A stretch of DNA of 27,050 nt from positions 1 to 27,050 of IMG/VR virus record IMGVR_UViG_3300020469_000214, one strand, 5' to 3'. This DNA comes from a virus. A program made the position numbers and the translations under genes. Under the pieces are notes generated by a model. It made no database searches. It was not told the DNA's origin and worked only from the letters and a program-made list of their open reading frames with translations. Shown here in pieces: positions 1 through 7,141 of the stretch (position 1 is the stretch's first letter; every line of letters begins with the position of its first letter).

Positions 1-1790
1 TGTTGTTCGGCAATTGCCGCCGGAATTCCGGCCGTGTCCGCTTTTATTGCGTTTGTGATTGGCGTCATTATTCCGCCGGATCCTAAATCTACAACGCTAG
101 AAACAGCGCCACGGCCACCGCCACCGGCTCCGCTTGTTGTTATATCACCACCACCGGCCGCCGCTTGTCCGCTATCACTTGCCGGAACAACCTCAACCGG
201 AACCGTAATTTTTGGAATTTCCGCCTTCGCTTGTTCTTCTAAAACTGATTTGCGTTCCTTTAATAAAGCAATTTCATTTTTTAAACGTTCGTTTCTTGAC
301 TTTTGCGCGCCTATTGAATAACGACGTTTTGCTTCTAATGTGTCCATATAGGCTAATTCTTCTTCAGCAGCTTTTAAACGTTCGTCAATTGCCTTTGTGT
401 CCAATTGCGCAACTGACGCCGCCGTCGCTTCTTTTTGGGCCTTTGAATAACTATATAAAGCCGCAACAACCAACGCAATCGCGCTTGCGATTGCAATTAT
501 TGGATTTGCTGCCATTGCCATTGTTAAAACTCGAAATCCGGTTGCGGCAATTGTTAGAATTGGACCTAATGCGGTGATCCCGGTCATTAATTTGCCGAAT
601 ATAATAAGCAAAGGGCCGGCCGCCGCTAAAATTGCAGTAAATGTCAAAACAATTTTTTGAGTTTGTGGCGATAAATTTTTAAATCTATCTGCTAAACCTT
701 TGACAAATTCCGACAATTTTGTAACGGCTGTTATTACCGCAGGCAAAACAATTTGACCAATTTCTAACAAAGCGTTTTTTACTGTTGCCATTCCTTGAGC
801 AAATTTAAATGATGCGGATTCCGATGTTTTTTGAAATGCTTCGTCGGTTGCGCCAAGTGTGTTACCTAATGCCTCAAATATCTTTTGATTGTCCGCGGCC
901 CCTTTTCCGGTCAAATCCAAAACCCCTTTAAGCGCTCGAATGTTTGGAAAAATTGCCGTCGCGTCCATTCCGGTTGCCTTCAAACGTGCGGATAAATCCA
1001 TTAATGTCGGCATTAAACCCTTTTCGGCTAATGATTTGGAAATTTGTTCTTGCGACGTTCCAAGGGCCAACATAGCTTCGGCGCTTTGTTGTGTTGGTTT
1101 TTTTATTGACGCTAAAATCGCGGTCAATTGAGTTGCACCAACCGCCGCGTTTGTTCCGGTCCTTGACATTGCAGCCAATGCCGCGCCGACTTCATCAAAT
1201 CCAACGCCCATATTTGACGCGATTGGAATAACGCCCCCCATTGCGCCGGCTAATTCGGACGCTTCCAATTTACCTTCGCGGACCGAAGCAACCAAAATGT
1301 CGGTTGCGCCGGTTGCGTTCAAATTTTCAACGCCATAAGCGTTCATGGCCGACGTTGCCAAATCGGCAATTGTTTTTGTTTCGCCCAATCCAACCGCAGC
1401 AGCTTTTAAAGACGCGTTTAATGTGTCGGTTGCGTCGGCGCCCCTCAAACCGGCGGACGTAATGAAAAACAATGCTTCGCCGGCCTCGTTTGCGCTTCGG
1501 CCGGTTGCTGTTGCCATTGTTTTTGCGGCTTCGCCCATTTTTGCCACTTCATTTGCAGCAATACCCACCAATGATTCAATTTGTGTCATTGATTTATCAA
1601 AATCCAATGCTAATTTTGTTGCAGCAGTACCGGCGGCAACAAGCGGCAACGTCAAACTTGTTGACATTGATTTTCCAACGCTTTGCATTTTACCGCCAAA
1701 CGCTTGCAATTTTGAGGAAGCGCTTGAAAGTGCGTTTTTAAGTTTCGACGAATCGCCGGTAATATTTATTTTGAGATTTGATTCGGCCAT
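1..1790 (-). CDS. Phage tail tape measure protein, N-terminal part (runs off left edge)
   Basis: The tape measure protein sets tail length and forms the tail-lumen scaffold. The ATG is at 1788-1790 (MAESNLKINITGDSSK) and 596 codons are open to the edge with no stop. Residues about 8-35 have the repeated K-L-x-x-A/F-G-x-x-M-x-x-V-G-K pattern typical of TP901-type tape measures, followed by a long alanine-rich helical region. Hydrophobic segments lie at about residues 375-455, then a charged coiled-coil stretch and a Gly/Ser-rich segment near the edge. It follows the tail chaperone genes, which is the standard position. A TATTTTTG box lies 18 bp upstream of the start. The family call is secure; total length is unknown. 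Confidence 0.93.
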   Translation of the reverse strand, partial: MAESNLKINITGDSSKLKNALSSASSKLQAFGGKMQSVGKSMSTSLTLPLVAAGTAATKLALDFDKSMTQIESLVGIAANEVAKMGEAAKTMATATGRSANEAGEALFFITSAGLRGADATDTLNASLKAAAVGLGETKTIADLATSAMNAYGVENLNATGATDILVASVREGKLEASELAGAMGGVIPIASNMGVGFDEVGAALAAMSRTGTNAAVGATQLTAILASIKKPTQQSAEAMLALGTSQEQISKSLAEKGLMPTLMDLSARLKATGMDATAIFPNIRALKGVLDLTGKGAADNQKIFEALGNTLGATDEAFQKTSESASFKFAQGMATVKNALLEIGQIVLPAVITAVTKLSEFVKGLADRFKNLSPQTQKIVLTFTAILAAAGPLLIIFGKLMTGITALGPILTIAATGFRVLTMAMAANPIIAIASAIALVVAALYSYSKAQKEATAASVAQLDTKAIDERLKAAEEELAYMDTLEAKRRYSIGAQKSRNERLKNEIALLKERKSVLEEQAKAEIPKITVPVEVVPASDSGQAAAGGGDITTSGAGGGGRGAVSSVVDLGSGGIMTPITNAIKADTAGIPAAIAEQ

Positions 1791-1807
1791 TAAAAGAATA
1801 ATTTAAA

Positions 1808-1815
1808 CAAAAATA
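1808..1815 (-). promoter_or_regulatory. Promoter-like -7 box upstream of tape measure gene
   Basis: On the minus strand this reads TATTTTTG, matching the Bacteroidetes -7 consensus TAnnTTTG. It lies in the 42-bp gap between the chaperone extension and the tape measure start. No clear TTTG -33 element is visible, and AT-rich DNA yields such boxes by chance. Confidence 0.35.
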
Positions 1816-1832
1816 CAAAAAAAAAGACGCTT

Positions 1833-2168
1833 TTATTTTAAGGTTTTTTTATTGGTCATTTGTTTGACTTTGTTTTCAAACGCCAACATTTGTTCGCGTG
1901 TTGATTTTGGTTTGTCGCGATTTTCTTTGCGTTTTTTATCATTCGGTAATTGAAACAATTGTTCGGGTTTTAACATTTGCGAACGTTTTTGACATTGCAC
2001 ATTGTGAACCATTGCCGCCAAATATCGCGTTTGTTCCCATTGCAAATTTATATTATTGTGATAATGTTCGGCGATCAATCCATTTTCACGCCAGGTTTGC
2101 CGCCAAAAATCATCGGGTTTAATGCCAATCAATCCGATATAATAATCGGTCAAACTCTCAAAATCTAT
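1833..2168 (-). CDS. Tail assembly chaperone, frameshift extension (gpT-like part)
   Basis: This is the second reading frame of the tail assembly chaperone pair, like the T part of lambda gpG-T, which recruits tail tube protein onto the tape measure. The frame is entered by a -1 slip at 2168-2174; the first extension codons give I-D-F-E-S-L-T-D-Y-Y and continue to the stop at 1833 (about 111 residues). The frame has no ATG near its beginning; the only start-like codon is a TTG at 2151-2153, past the slip point, so independent initiation is possible but less attractive. It has a W/Y-rich first half (DDFWRQTWRENG) and a Lys/Arg-rich C-terminus. Its place between gpG-like ORF and tape measure fits. 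The fused product would be about 235 aa. Confidence 0.8.
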   Translation of the reverse strand: MDFESLTDYYIGLIGIKPDDFWRQTWRENGLIAEHYHNNINLQWEQTRYLAAMVHNVQCQKRSQMLKPEQLFQLPNDKKRKENRDKPKSTREQMLAFENKVKQMTNKKTLK

Positions 2169-2539
2169 TTTTTTGACGGCTTCACCTTTGCCGGTTTGAC
2201 GGCTTGTTGATTTAAAGAGTTGCCCAAAATTTTGGATTCTAACATTGTGTTGACAATTTCATTTATTGAATCCGGTTGCAAATCGTCCAACCAAGTGCCA
2301 ACTGTGAAAATATTATAATCAACATTTTTTCCGTTCTCTTGATCGTTTGCAAGTATTGCCGAATAAATAAGCGCGCGCAATCCTTTTATTGATATACCGT
2401 TTTCAAACGCGCTTCCAATGTCTTGAAGTGAAATCCCCATTTGTTCCGTGAATTCGGACCAAAAATTCATTGAAAAATGTAATGTTCTTTTTTTTCCACC
2501 GACATTGATGTCAATGAAACCTTTGTTTTTGTTTGCCAT
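2165..2539 (-). CDS. Tail assembly chaperone (gpG-like), 124 aa
   Basis: This small soluble protein lies between the tail tube and tape measure genes. By position and size it is the tail assembly chaperone, which binds the tape measure during tail assembly. It starts with ATG at 2537-2539 (MANKNKGFIDINVGGKKR), has a helical core with a conserved-looking WSEFTEQMGISL segment, and ends in a Lys/Pro/Ala tail before the TAG stop. The last sense codons are tca aaa aaa followed by tag, so the ribosome meets a heptamer suited to a -1 slip just before termination. It is the first gene after the terminator at 2566-2598, so it is either expressed by read-through or has its own unseen promoter. Assignment is by position and size more than by motif. 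Confidence 0.82.
   Translation of the reverse strand: MANKNKGFIDINVGGKKRTLHFSMNFWSEFTEQMGISLQDIGSAFENGISIKGLRALIYSAILANDQENGKNVDYNIFTVGTWLDDLQPDSINEIVNTMLESKILGNSLNQQAVKPAKVKPSKK
2168..2174 (-). promoter_or_regulatory. Programmed -1 ribosomal frameshift slippery heptamer A AAA AAA
   Basis: The minus strand reads tcA AAA AAA tag in the zero frame, an X XXY YYZ heptamer whose seven A's end one base before the stop. A -1 slip moves reading exactly into the frame that runs to 1833. An SD-like AAAGGTGA lies about 8-14 nt upstream and could stimulate the shift. A weak 5-bp hairpin (CCGAT/ATCGG) starts 18 nt downstream, further than usual for a stimulator. Frameshifting at this gene position is widely conserved in long-tailed phages. 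Confidence 0.85.
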
Positions 2540-2565
2540 TTGTGTTTTGTTTGTCGTTAATAAAT

Positions 2566-2598
2566 AAAAAAAGCCACCGCCAAAAAAATGACGGCGGC
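2566..2598 (-). terminator. Intrinsic terminator after tail tube gene
   Basis: On the minus strand, GCCGCCGTC and GGCGGTGGC form a 9-bp stem (two G-U pairs) with an 8-nt loop, followed by seven T's. It lies 22 bp after the tail tube stop. It may let the abundant tube protein be made in excess of the chaperones. Confidence 0.85.
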
Positions 2599-2620
2599 CA
2601 AAAATAATAAACTTTTAAAA

Positions 2621-3028
2621 TTAGTTTGTGCTTTTTACGATTGCGCCGGTAATAATAAGCGAACCGGAATAAGTGACGGCCGCTTCCATTTCGCCGGACA
2701 TTTCAACCGATGTCAAAAAAGCGTCAGCGGTATAAATTGAATCGCCACTTTCGGCGGTTCCAAATACACAAGTTAATTTTGTTCTGTTTAATAGATTGTC
2801 CGCGGCTTGTATTGCGTTGAATGAATCATCATAAGCAATTAAACCTTCAAATGAAATTTCGCCGCCTTTTATGCCGCCGATATATTCCGAAAATCCGGCC
2901 GAATCTTTTGTTGTTGCCTCTGGCGTGTCTAATGATAAAGACAGCGAACAAGATGTCGTATGTCCGACAGTTGTTCCGCCAATTTTTAAAAGTAAGTTTG
3001 TCCCGTTAAAAACTCCCGTTGTTGCCAT
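2621..3028 (-). CDS. Major tail tube protein (TP901-1 type)
   Basis: This 135-aa protein polymerises into the tail tube. The sequence has the features of TP901-1-type major tail proteins: an N-terminal MATTGVFNGTNLLLKIGGTT beta segment, the serine-rich CSLSLSLDTPEATTKDSAGF stretch, then IGGIKGGEISFEGL, and a C-terminal VTYSGSLIITG strand. Its length is usual for this family. It lies between the fibre genes and the tail chaperones and is followed at once by a strong terminator. A TATATTTA motif sits 23-42 bp upstream of the ATG, so it may be an independent high-level transcription unit. Confidence 0.9.
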   Translation of the reverse strand: MATTGVFNGTNLLLKIGGTTVGHTTSCSLSLSLDTPEATTKDSAGFSEYIGGIKGGEISFEGLIAYDDSFNAIQAADNLLNRTKLTCVFGTAESGDSIYTADAFLTSVEMSGEMEAAVTYSGSLIITGAIVKSTN

Positions 3029-3050
3029 TTATTTTTGTTTTAAGTTTATT

Positions 3051-3070
3051 AAATTTTTTGTAAATATACG
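3051..3070 (-). promoter_or_regulatory. Promoter-like motif upstream of tail tube gene
   Basis: The minus strand reads CGTATATTTACAAAAAATTT. The TATATTTA core is one base from the TAnnTTTG consensus, and the flanking ACAAAAA-T context recurs before other structural genes (12772-12790, 15902-15923, 9601-9625, 17754-17780). Confidence 0.45.
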
Positions 3071-3086
3071 AATTATTTATTTTATT

Positions 3087-3443
3087 TTATGGTATGTAAT
3101 CAACGCCCATAAATCGATGGACGCCTTGGTCTTCAATATTAATTTCATAATCGGACCAAAGAATATAATCTAAATCAACGTAATTTTCGGAATCATCGTC
3201 GCCAGGCAAAATCGAATTGTGCCAAAGTACGTCAACAGAATATTTTTTTGCATATTTTGGCGCTTTGATTTGTTCACCGTTTTCGTCAATTTCGCCGTCC
3301 TCAATACAAATAAAACCAATTTTAACAATTGAATTTTTGTGCGTTGGATATTCATTTCCTTCATCATCTTTTGCGTGCGGTAATTTTTTTATATATTCGT
3401 CGGCTTTTTTTTCGCTTGGAAATTCGTATTTTTTTACAATCAT
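3087..3443 (-). CDS. Hypothetical protein, 118 aa (structural region)
   Basis: I do not recognise this protein. It starts MIVKKYEFPSEKKADEYIKK at 3443 and is mixed alpha/beta, acidic in the middle and C-terminal half (PGDDDSENYVDLDY), with no signal peptide or membrane segment. It is translated 10 bp after the upstream fibre-like gene and precedes the tail tube gene, so a virion or tail-assembly role is likely by position only. Codon use resembles its neighbours. Confidence 0.75.
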   Translation of the reverse strand: MIVKKYEFPSEKKADEYIKKLPHAKDDEGNEYPTHKNSIVKIGFICIEDGEIDENGEQIKAPKYAKKYSVDVLWHNSILPGDDDSENYVDLDYILWSDYEINIEDQGVHRFMGVDYIP

Positions 3444-3453
3444 TTTTTTTTGT

Positions 3454-4740
3454 TTATATAGTTGTTAATGTTGTTAATTCGCTTGTTGTCAATGTTTCGT
3501 CAAAAATTGCGTGCGTGAAAACATCGCCGTTCAATTTGCCGTTTGCAATTCCAAAATCGGACGCAATCGCTTCGCCATTTAATACGTCAAAATTTCCGGT
3601 CACGGTTCCGGTTTTTATTTGTGATCCATTTAAAAATATTAAAAACTCATTGCCAAACAAACGGACCGCCAATTTATTTTGTTGGAAAAATGGTATTAAA
3701 TTTTCACTTGTTGTTATCAAAGTATTTGACGAACCATTGTTTGAAGTTGCCAAAATTAATACAAAATAATTTGTTCCGGATTTATACGATCTTAATTTTA
3801 AAGTTTTTGACGAATTAGAATTTTTAATACTTAATAAATCAATAAAATTATCATCGTAAGAATTGACCTTAAAATCCAAATAAAACGTCGCGTCGGCGCC
3901 TAATGTAAAAGTTGAAGTATTAATACAATCATCAAAATTTCGTGAAACCGCAATATTTTCCGTTTTAATATATGACGTTGCGCCGACCCCTTTTTCGACT
4001 TGACAGCCAAATAAATAAACAAACGATGTTGACGTCGAATTGGTTGAATCAACGGTCCCGTCGGACGCACGGGGTGAAAATAAACTTATTATTGACGCGT
4101 CGGCGTCTGTTGTGTATTCTATTTGTAAACGAAACCACCCGTCGCCGTATTCCTCAACCTTTGTTCGGCCGGCTGTAAATGTCCCGGTTGCGTCATATTG
4201 ATATATTTGTTTAGTGCTAAATCTGAATCGGGCGTCAACGCGGTTTGGAAAAACGCCTTGAGCGCGGATTGCAAAGTAATCGCCTTCGCCTTGTTTGACA
4301 AAAACCGATGTTGTCATTTGCATTGCGGCGGCTGACGGTTTTGCTGCAGCGTCACGAATGTAAGCGGCGGACGTTGCGGTCCTTAAAATTTTGTCGGCTG
4401 TTGTTGTTCCTTTTGGCGATGTTATTTGATTTGCGGTAACGGTAACGGCCAACGCGTCGGTTGTCCACGCGGAGTTTTCAAACTCTTCGGATCTTATTTG
4501 TAAATTTGCCCGGGTCTGTTCAATAAGTAATGACGGACAACCGTTGTTGTGATGATTCAAACGCGGTATATTTGCGGCCTTTGTTTCAATAATACCACTA
4601 ACATTTTGTCTTGTTGCGTCGTCACCAACGCGCGCGAATGTAAAATCAAAACCGCCGGCGCTTGGAAAAATAGAATATAATTTTGTCGCCTTATATCCCG
4701 AAGGAATCAATAAAAATTTTGCTTTGTCTAAAATTGTCAT
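3454..4740 (-). CDS. LamG/lectin-like fibre protein 1, 428 aa
   Basis: This is a predicted virion surface protein of the concanavalin-A-like/LamG type, likely to bind host-surface glycans. Residues 1-75 form a short N-terminal module (TILDKAKFLLIPSGYK, then GGFDFTFARVGDDATRQN and SLLIEQTRANL) shared with the next gene upstream. Two beta-rich domains follow (about 80-255 and 265-425); the second ends in a LamG-like strand, DVFTHAIFDETLTTSELTTL. There is no signal peptide. Upstream is a paralogue (4783-6039), so this is a tandem duplication that has diverged. Specific glycan and attachment site on the particle are unknown. Confidence 0.8.
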   Translation of the reverse strand: MTILDKAKFLLIPSGYKATKLYSIFPSAGGFDFTFARVGDDATRQNVSGIIETKAANIPRLNHHNNGCPSLLIEQTRANLQIRSEEFENSAWTTDALAVTVTANQITSPKGTTTADKILRTATSAAYIRDAAAKPSAAAMQMTTSVFVKQGEGDYFAIRAQGVFPNRVDARFRFSTKQIYQYDATGTFTAGRTKVEEYGDGWFRLQIEYTTDADASIISLFSPRASDGTVDSTNSTSTSFVYLFGCQVEKGVGATSYIKTENIAVSRNFDDCINTSTFTLGADATFYLDFKVNSYDDNFIDLLSIKNSNSSKTLKLRSYKSGTNYFVLILATSNNGSSNTLITTSENLIPFFQQNKLAVRLFGNEFLIFLNGSQIKTGTVTGNFDVLNGEAIASDFGIANGKLNGDVFTHAIFDETLTTSELTTLTTI

Positions 4741-4754
4741 TTTTGTTGTTTGTA

Positions 4755-4762
4755 CAAAAATA
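4755..4762 (-). promoter_or_regulatory. Promoter-like -7 box upstream of fibre protein 1
   Basis: The minus strand reads TATTTTTG in the 42-bp gap between the two fibre genes, about 15 bp before the ATG. It matches TAnnTTTG, but no -33 TTTG is evident. Confidence 0.35.
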
Positions 4763-4782
4763 CAAAATTTTGATGTGTTTTT

Positions 4783-6039
4783 TTATGAGGTTAAGGCAAT
4801 CAATTCCGCATCTGTTAAAGCCTCTTTGAATACTGCAACACATTTTACTTTGCCTTCAAAATCCCCACCTGCACCGCCTCTTTTTAGATTTAAAATTTGT
4901 AAAGATTCTGAAAAGGTAAAACTAGAGGTGTTAGAAAAAACTTCAGAACCATTTACAAAACATTTAATATCCCCGCTTTTATATTTTATAGCTGCTTTTG
5001 CAAATTGTGTTCTATCTGTTAAGGTTGTGGCTTGTAAAAAATTTGATGAATCATTTGAAGTTACTCTAAATTGTAATTTGTTGCTTCCAGTCGAGTAAAG
5101 TATATCGACCGAATTGTTATTATTGTTTGAATTTATTGAAATATGTCTCGCAATACTATCATTTGCCAATGCTGCTATCTCTGCATATAAAACCCCTTCT
5201 GTTGAGTTTATAAGGCTTGTATCTCCGCTGTTGTTTGCTTCTTCTTTGTTACGGGTCACAGTGCTTCCGCTTGTGGGGATATATGAGGTTGGAAAAGATT
5301 GCTCTTCTGATTGCATACCCCAAAGTAAAATTGATTGATTTCCGTTTCTTAAAATTGATGTTTGGTTTGAATCGTTGCAAATATTAAATAAAACGGCCCC
5401 GACTAAATCTGTTGTTGTGTTCATGGTGACCGAACATTTATACCACCCATTCCCAAAGTCTTCAATTGTTGATTGTGCGGTTCCGGATTTTGTGCCATTA
5501 GCTAAATTGAAAAATGCCGCGCGACCATTATCAAAACCCGTCATGTTGATCCTCAAAACATTCGCGCCGTCTTTTTTTGCGAAAACTGAAATTGTGGAAT
5601 CCGTTGCGGAAGTCAAATTTGTTGAAAAAAAGTTTATAGCTATGCTACCACTTGAACCGTCATTATTGTCAAGTAGTTTTTGAGCTGTATTAGTTCCGTC
5701 TGGTGCGGTGCCTTGGTTTGCACTCAATACGGCACCAGTCAAACTTGGGTTGCCACTACCACCAAAAATATCACCTTGCGAAAAGTCATTTGAATAAGTT
5801 GCCGTATTTGTTGAGGCCGGTTCCAATAAAATATGACCGGTTCCTCCTAAAAAATCAATCCTTGGCAAACCACTTGCAACATTTTGGATCAAGCCATTAG
5901 GGCCAACCCGGGTTGCTGTTGTTGCGCGTGTGAAATCAAAATCGCCGGTTGCCGTGTTTGGTTTTATGCAATGCAAATCGCCGCTTGAATATGCCGTCGG
6001 TGTTAATAAAATGCTTGCTTTGTCTAATAAATTGCTCAT
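4783..6039 (-). CDS. LamG/lectin-like fibre protein 2, 418 aa
   Basis: This is a paralogue of the 3454-4740 product and likely a second receptor-binding or decoration protein. The N-terminal module matches it: LLDKASILLTPTAYSSGDLH, then GDFDFTRATTATRVGPNGLI and GTGHILLEPASTNTATYSNDF. It is followed by a carbohydrate-binding-module-like beta domain (about 85-265, with DFGNGWYKCSVTM) and a C-terminal LamG-like domain (about 280-418, with KYKSGDIKCFVNGSEVF and CVAVFKEALTDAELIAL). The ATG overlaps the stop of the preceding 51-aa gene (ATGA), implying translational coupling. Its DNA has fewer of the cgg/gcc-rich codons seen in neighbouring structural genes, which hints at later acquisition or exchange. 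Confidence 0.82.
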   Translation of the reverse strand: MSNLLDKASILLTPTAYSSGDLHCIKPNTATGDFDFTRATTATRVGPNGLIQNVASGLPRIDFLGGTGHILLEPASTNTATYSNDFSQGDIFGGSGNPSLTGAVLSANQGTAPDGTNTAQKLLDNNDGSSGSIAINFFSTNLTSATDSTISVFAKKDGANVLRINMTGFDNGRAAFFNLANGTKSGTAQSTIEDFGNGWYKCSVTMNTTTDLVGAVLFNICNDSNQTSILRNGNQSILLWGMQSEEQSFPTSYIPTSGSTVTRNKEEANNSGDTSLINSTEGVLYAEIAALANDSIARHISINSNNNNNSVDILYSTGSNKLQFRVTSNDSSNFLQATTLTDRTQFAKAAIKYKSGDIKCFVNGSEVFSNTSSFTFSESLQILNLKRGGAGGDFEGKVKCVAVFKEALTDAELIALTS

Positions 6040-6191
6040 GAATCAATGTTTTCAATTTCTGTTAAAATTGTTGTTGTACCGGATTCATTTTCAAAAAAAG
6101 TTGCGCGCGCTTTTAAAGCGGACAACAATCCAGGAATTTCGCTAAAATCTAACGCGACGGTGTTTTGTATTTTTAAACCTAATCCAATCAT
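6036..6191 (-). CDS. Small protein, 51 aa, coupled to fibre protein 2
   Basis: The ORF runs from ATG at 6189-6191 (MIGLGLKIQNTVALDFSE) to a TGA at 6036-6038 that overlaps the next ATG. It has a short N-terminal hydrophobic strand and an acidic C-terminus and matches no family I know. Tight packing between the 90-aa gene and the fibre gene, and the ATGA overlap, support it as a real gene. A structural or fibre-accessory role is only inferred from position. Confidence 0.7.
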   Translation of the reverse strand: MIGLGLKIQNTVALDFSEIPGLLSALKARATFFENESGTTTILTEIENIDS

Positions 6192-6201
6192 AAATTGGTT
6201 T

Positions 6202-6474
6202 TTATCTTAAATAACAAATAACTTTGCCGGACGCACAATTGACGTCATCGAAATTGCCGTATATAATTACACCGGCCGGCAAACTTAATGACGTGATTGA
6301 AGCGTCACCGGCCGCCGTGTCAATATCGCACGTAATTACCGACGTTTCAATTGCTTGGATTGCGCAAAAGTTTTCGCCGGCGTTTGACGTTCCCGACGCC
6401 GGAACAATTCGCAAACCTTTGTCGCCAAAAGATAATTGTTGAAAATCGCTTGAAAAGTATAAATTTGAAGACAT
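6202..6474 (-). CDS. Hypothetical protein, 90 aa, structural region
   Basis: This small, Ser/Ala/Gly-rich beta protein starts MSSNLYFSSDFQQLSFGDKG at 6474. It has alternating polar and hydrophobic residues, two or three cysteines (FCAI, ITCDI, NCASGKVICYL), and no membrane segment. The composition resembles small virion decoration or baseplate-associated proteins, but I cannot assign a family. It opens the fibre gene group and has tandem TATTTTTG boxes 25-40 bp upstream. Confidence 0.75.
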   Translation of the reverse strand: MSSNLYFSSDFQQLSFGDKGLRIVPASGTSNAGENFCAIQAIETSVITCDIDTAAGDASITSLSLPAGVIIYGNFDDVNCASGKVICYLR

Positions 6475-6498
6475 AGAATTTTTTTTGTTTATTATTCA

Positions 6499-6514
6499 CA
6501 AAAATACAAAAATA
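6499..6514 (-). promoter_or_regulatory. Tandem promoter-like -7 boxes upstream of fibre operon
   Basis: TATTTTTG occurs twice in direct succession on the minus strand (6507-6514 and 6499-6506), in the intergenic gap before the 90-aa gene. Each matches the Bacteroidetes -7 consensus TAnnTTTG. This is the likely promoter of the 6474-to-fibre gene group. Confidence 0.45.
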
Positions 6515-6532
6515 AAAATTGTTTGATTTGCC

Positions 6533-6655
6533 TTAATTACGGCCTTGACCAATATATTTTTTTTTGCGTTGTGACAACGATTTATTTTTGGAATGGCGCC
6601 CCGGTCTTTTTTTTCTTTGCTTTTTAAAAAAGTTATTTATTTGTTTTTTTGCCAT
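6533..6655 (-). CDS. Small highly basic protein, 40 aa
   Basis: The ORF runs from ATG at 6653-6655 to TAA at 6533-6535. Almost half of the residues are Lys or Arg. It contains RPGRHSKNKSLSQRKKKYIG followed by QGRN, a pattern I recall from tiny conserved proteins in Bacteroidetes phages, often near lysis or tail genes. The function is unknown; nucleic-acid or membrane-surface binding is possible given its charge. It begins one base after the holin stop, so it is translated with the lysis genes. Confidence 0.75.
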   Translation of the reverse strand: MAKKQINNFFKKQRKKRPGRHSKNKSLSQRKKKYIGQGRN

Positions 6656-6656
6656 T

Positions 6657-7139
6657 TTATTTTTTCCAATTTTTTACAATCTTTTCGGCTGATCGCGCGC
6701 CAAAATAACCGCCATAAACAAGCAGCAACAGCGACGACAATAAATCAATCCATTGCGGCGCAATATTAAAACCGCCGATTGATGAATCCAAAATAATATA
6801 AATAAACAATGTGAGCGTTAAAAAAGCCAATACAAGCGGCCGAATGTTTTGCGTTAAAAATGAATCCGTTGCATTGTCTGAAACCCAACGCGTCGTCACT
6901 TCCTTCATTTCAATGACGTCAAATTCCAATTCCGCCAACAACATTTGTTTATCAGTTTCGGACAATTGACCGTCGGTTTTAATTTTATCACTTAACAAAT
7001 TGAATGATTCGATTCCCGTAAGGTTGCCGGCAATGTCCAAAATTTCCGGCGCAACATCTTTTCCGCGAGCAACCAACCAACGCAAAGCGTCACCAACGCG
7101 CGTTGTTCCGTTTTTATCTTTATAAGATTGTTTTGCCAT
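6657..7139 (-). CDS. Holin, GTA/3TM-type, 160 aa
   Basis: This is the predicted membrane protein that permits endolysin release at the end of infection. Residues 1-95 are polar and helical (amphipathic ALRWLVARGKDVAPEILDIAG near the start; acidic LLAELEFDVIEMKEVTTRW). Two strong membrane segments follow at about 99-117 (RPLVLAFLTLTLFIYIIL) and 131-147 (WIDLLSSLLLLVYGGYFGA), with a basic C-terminus (KIVKNWKK). This layout and the N-I-R-P-L-V/A motif match the 'holin of 3TMs, gene-transfer release' type. It is directly after the M15 peptidase gene. Confidence 0.82.
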   Translation of the reverse strand: MAKQSYKDKNGTTRVGDALRWLVARGKDVAPEILDIAGNLTGIESFNLLSDKIKTDGQLSETDKQMLLAELEFDVIEMKEVTTRWVSDNATDSFLTQNIRPLVLAFLTLTLFIYIILDSSIGGFNIAPQWIDLLSSLLLLVYGGYFGARSAEKIVKNWKK

Positions 7140-7141
7140 TA

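Noticed and set aside
34-1806. Long plus-strand reading frames opposite the tape measure gene and similar plus-strand frames elsewhere
   Set aside because: They lie fully inside well-supported minus-strand genes, have low-complexity, Pro/Ala/Leu/Arg/Ser-biased translations, and no family features. No plus-strand gene is supported in the window.
1833-2153. Independent gene starting at TTG 2151-2153
   Set aside because: The frame is continuous with a -1 shift from the chaperone, with a slippery heptamer at the right place; an independent TTG start is possible but a poorer explanation.
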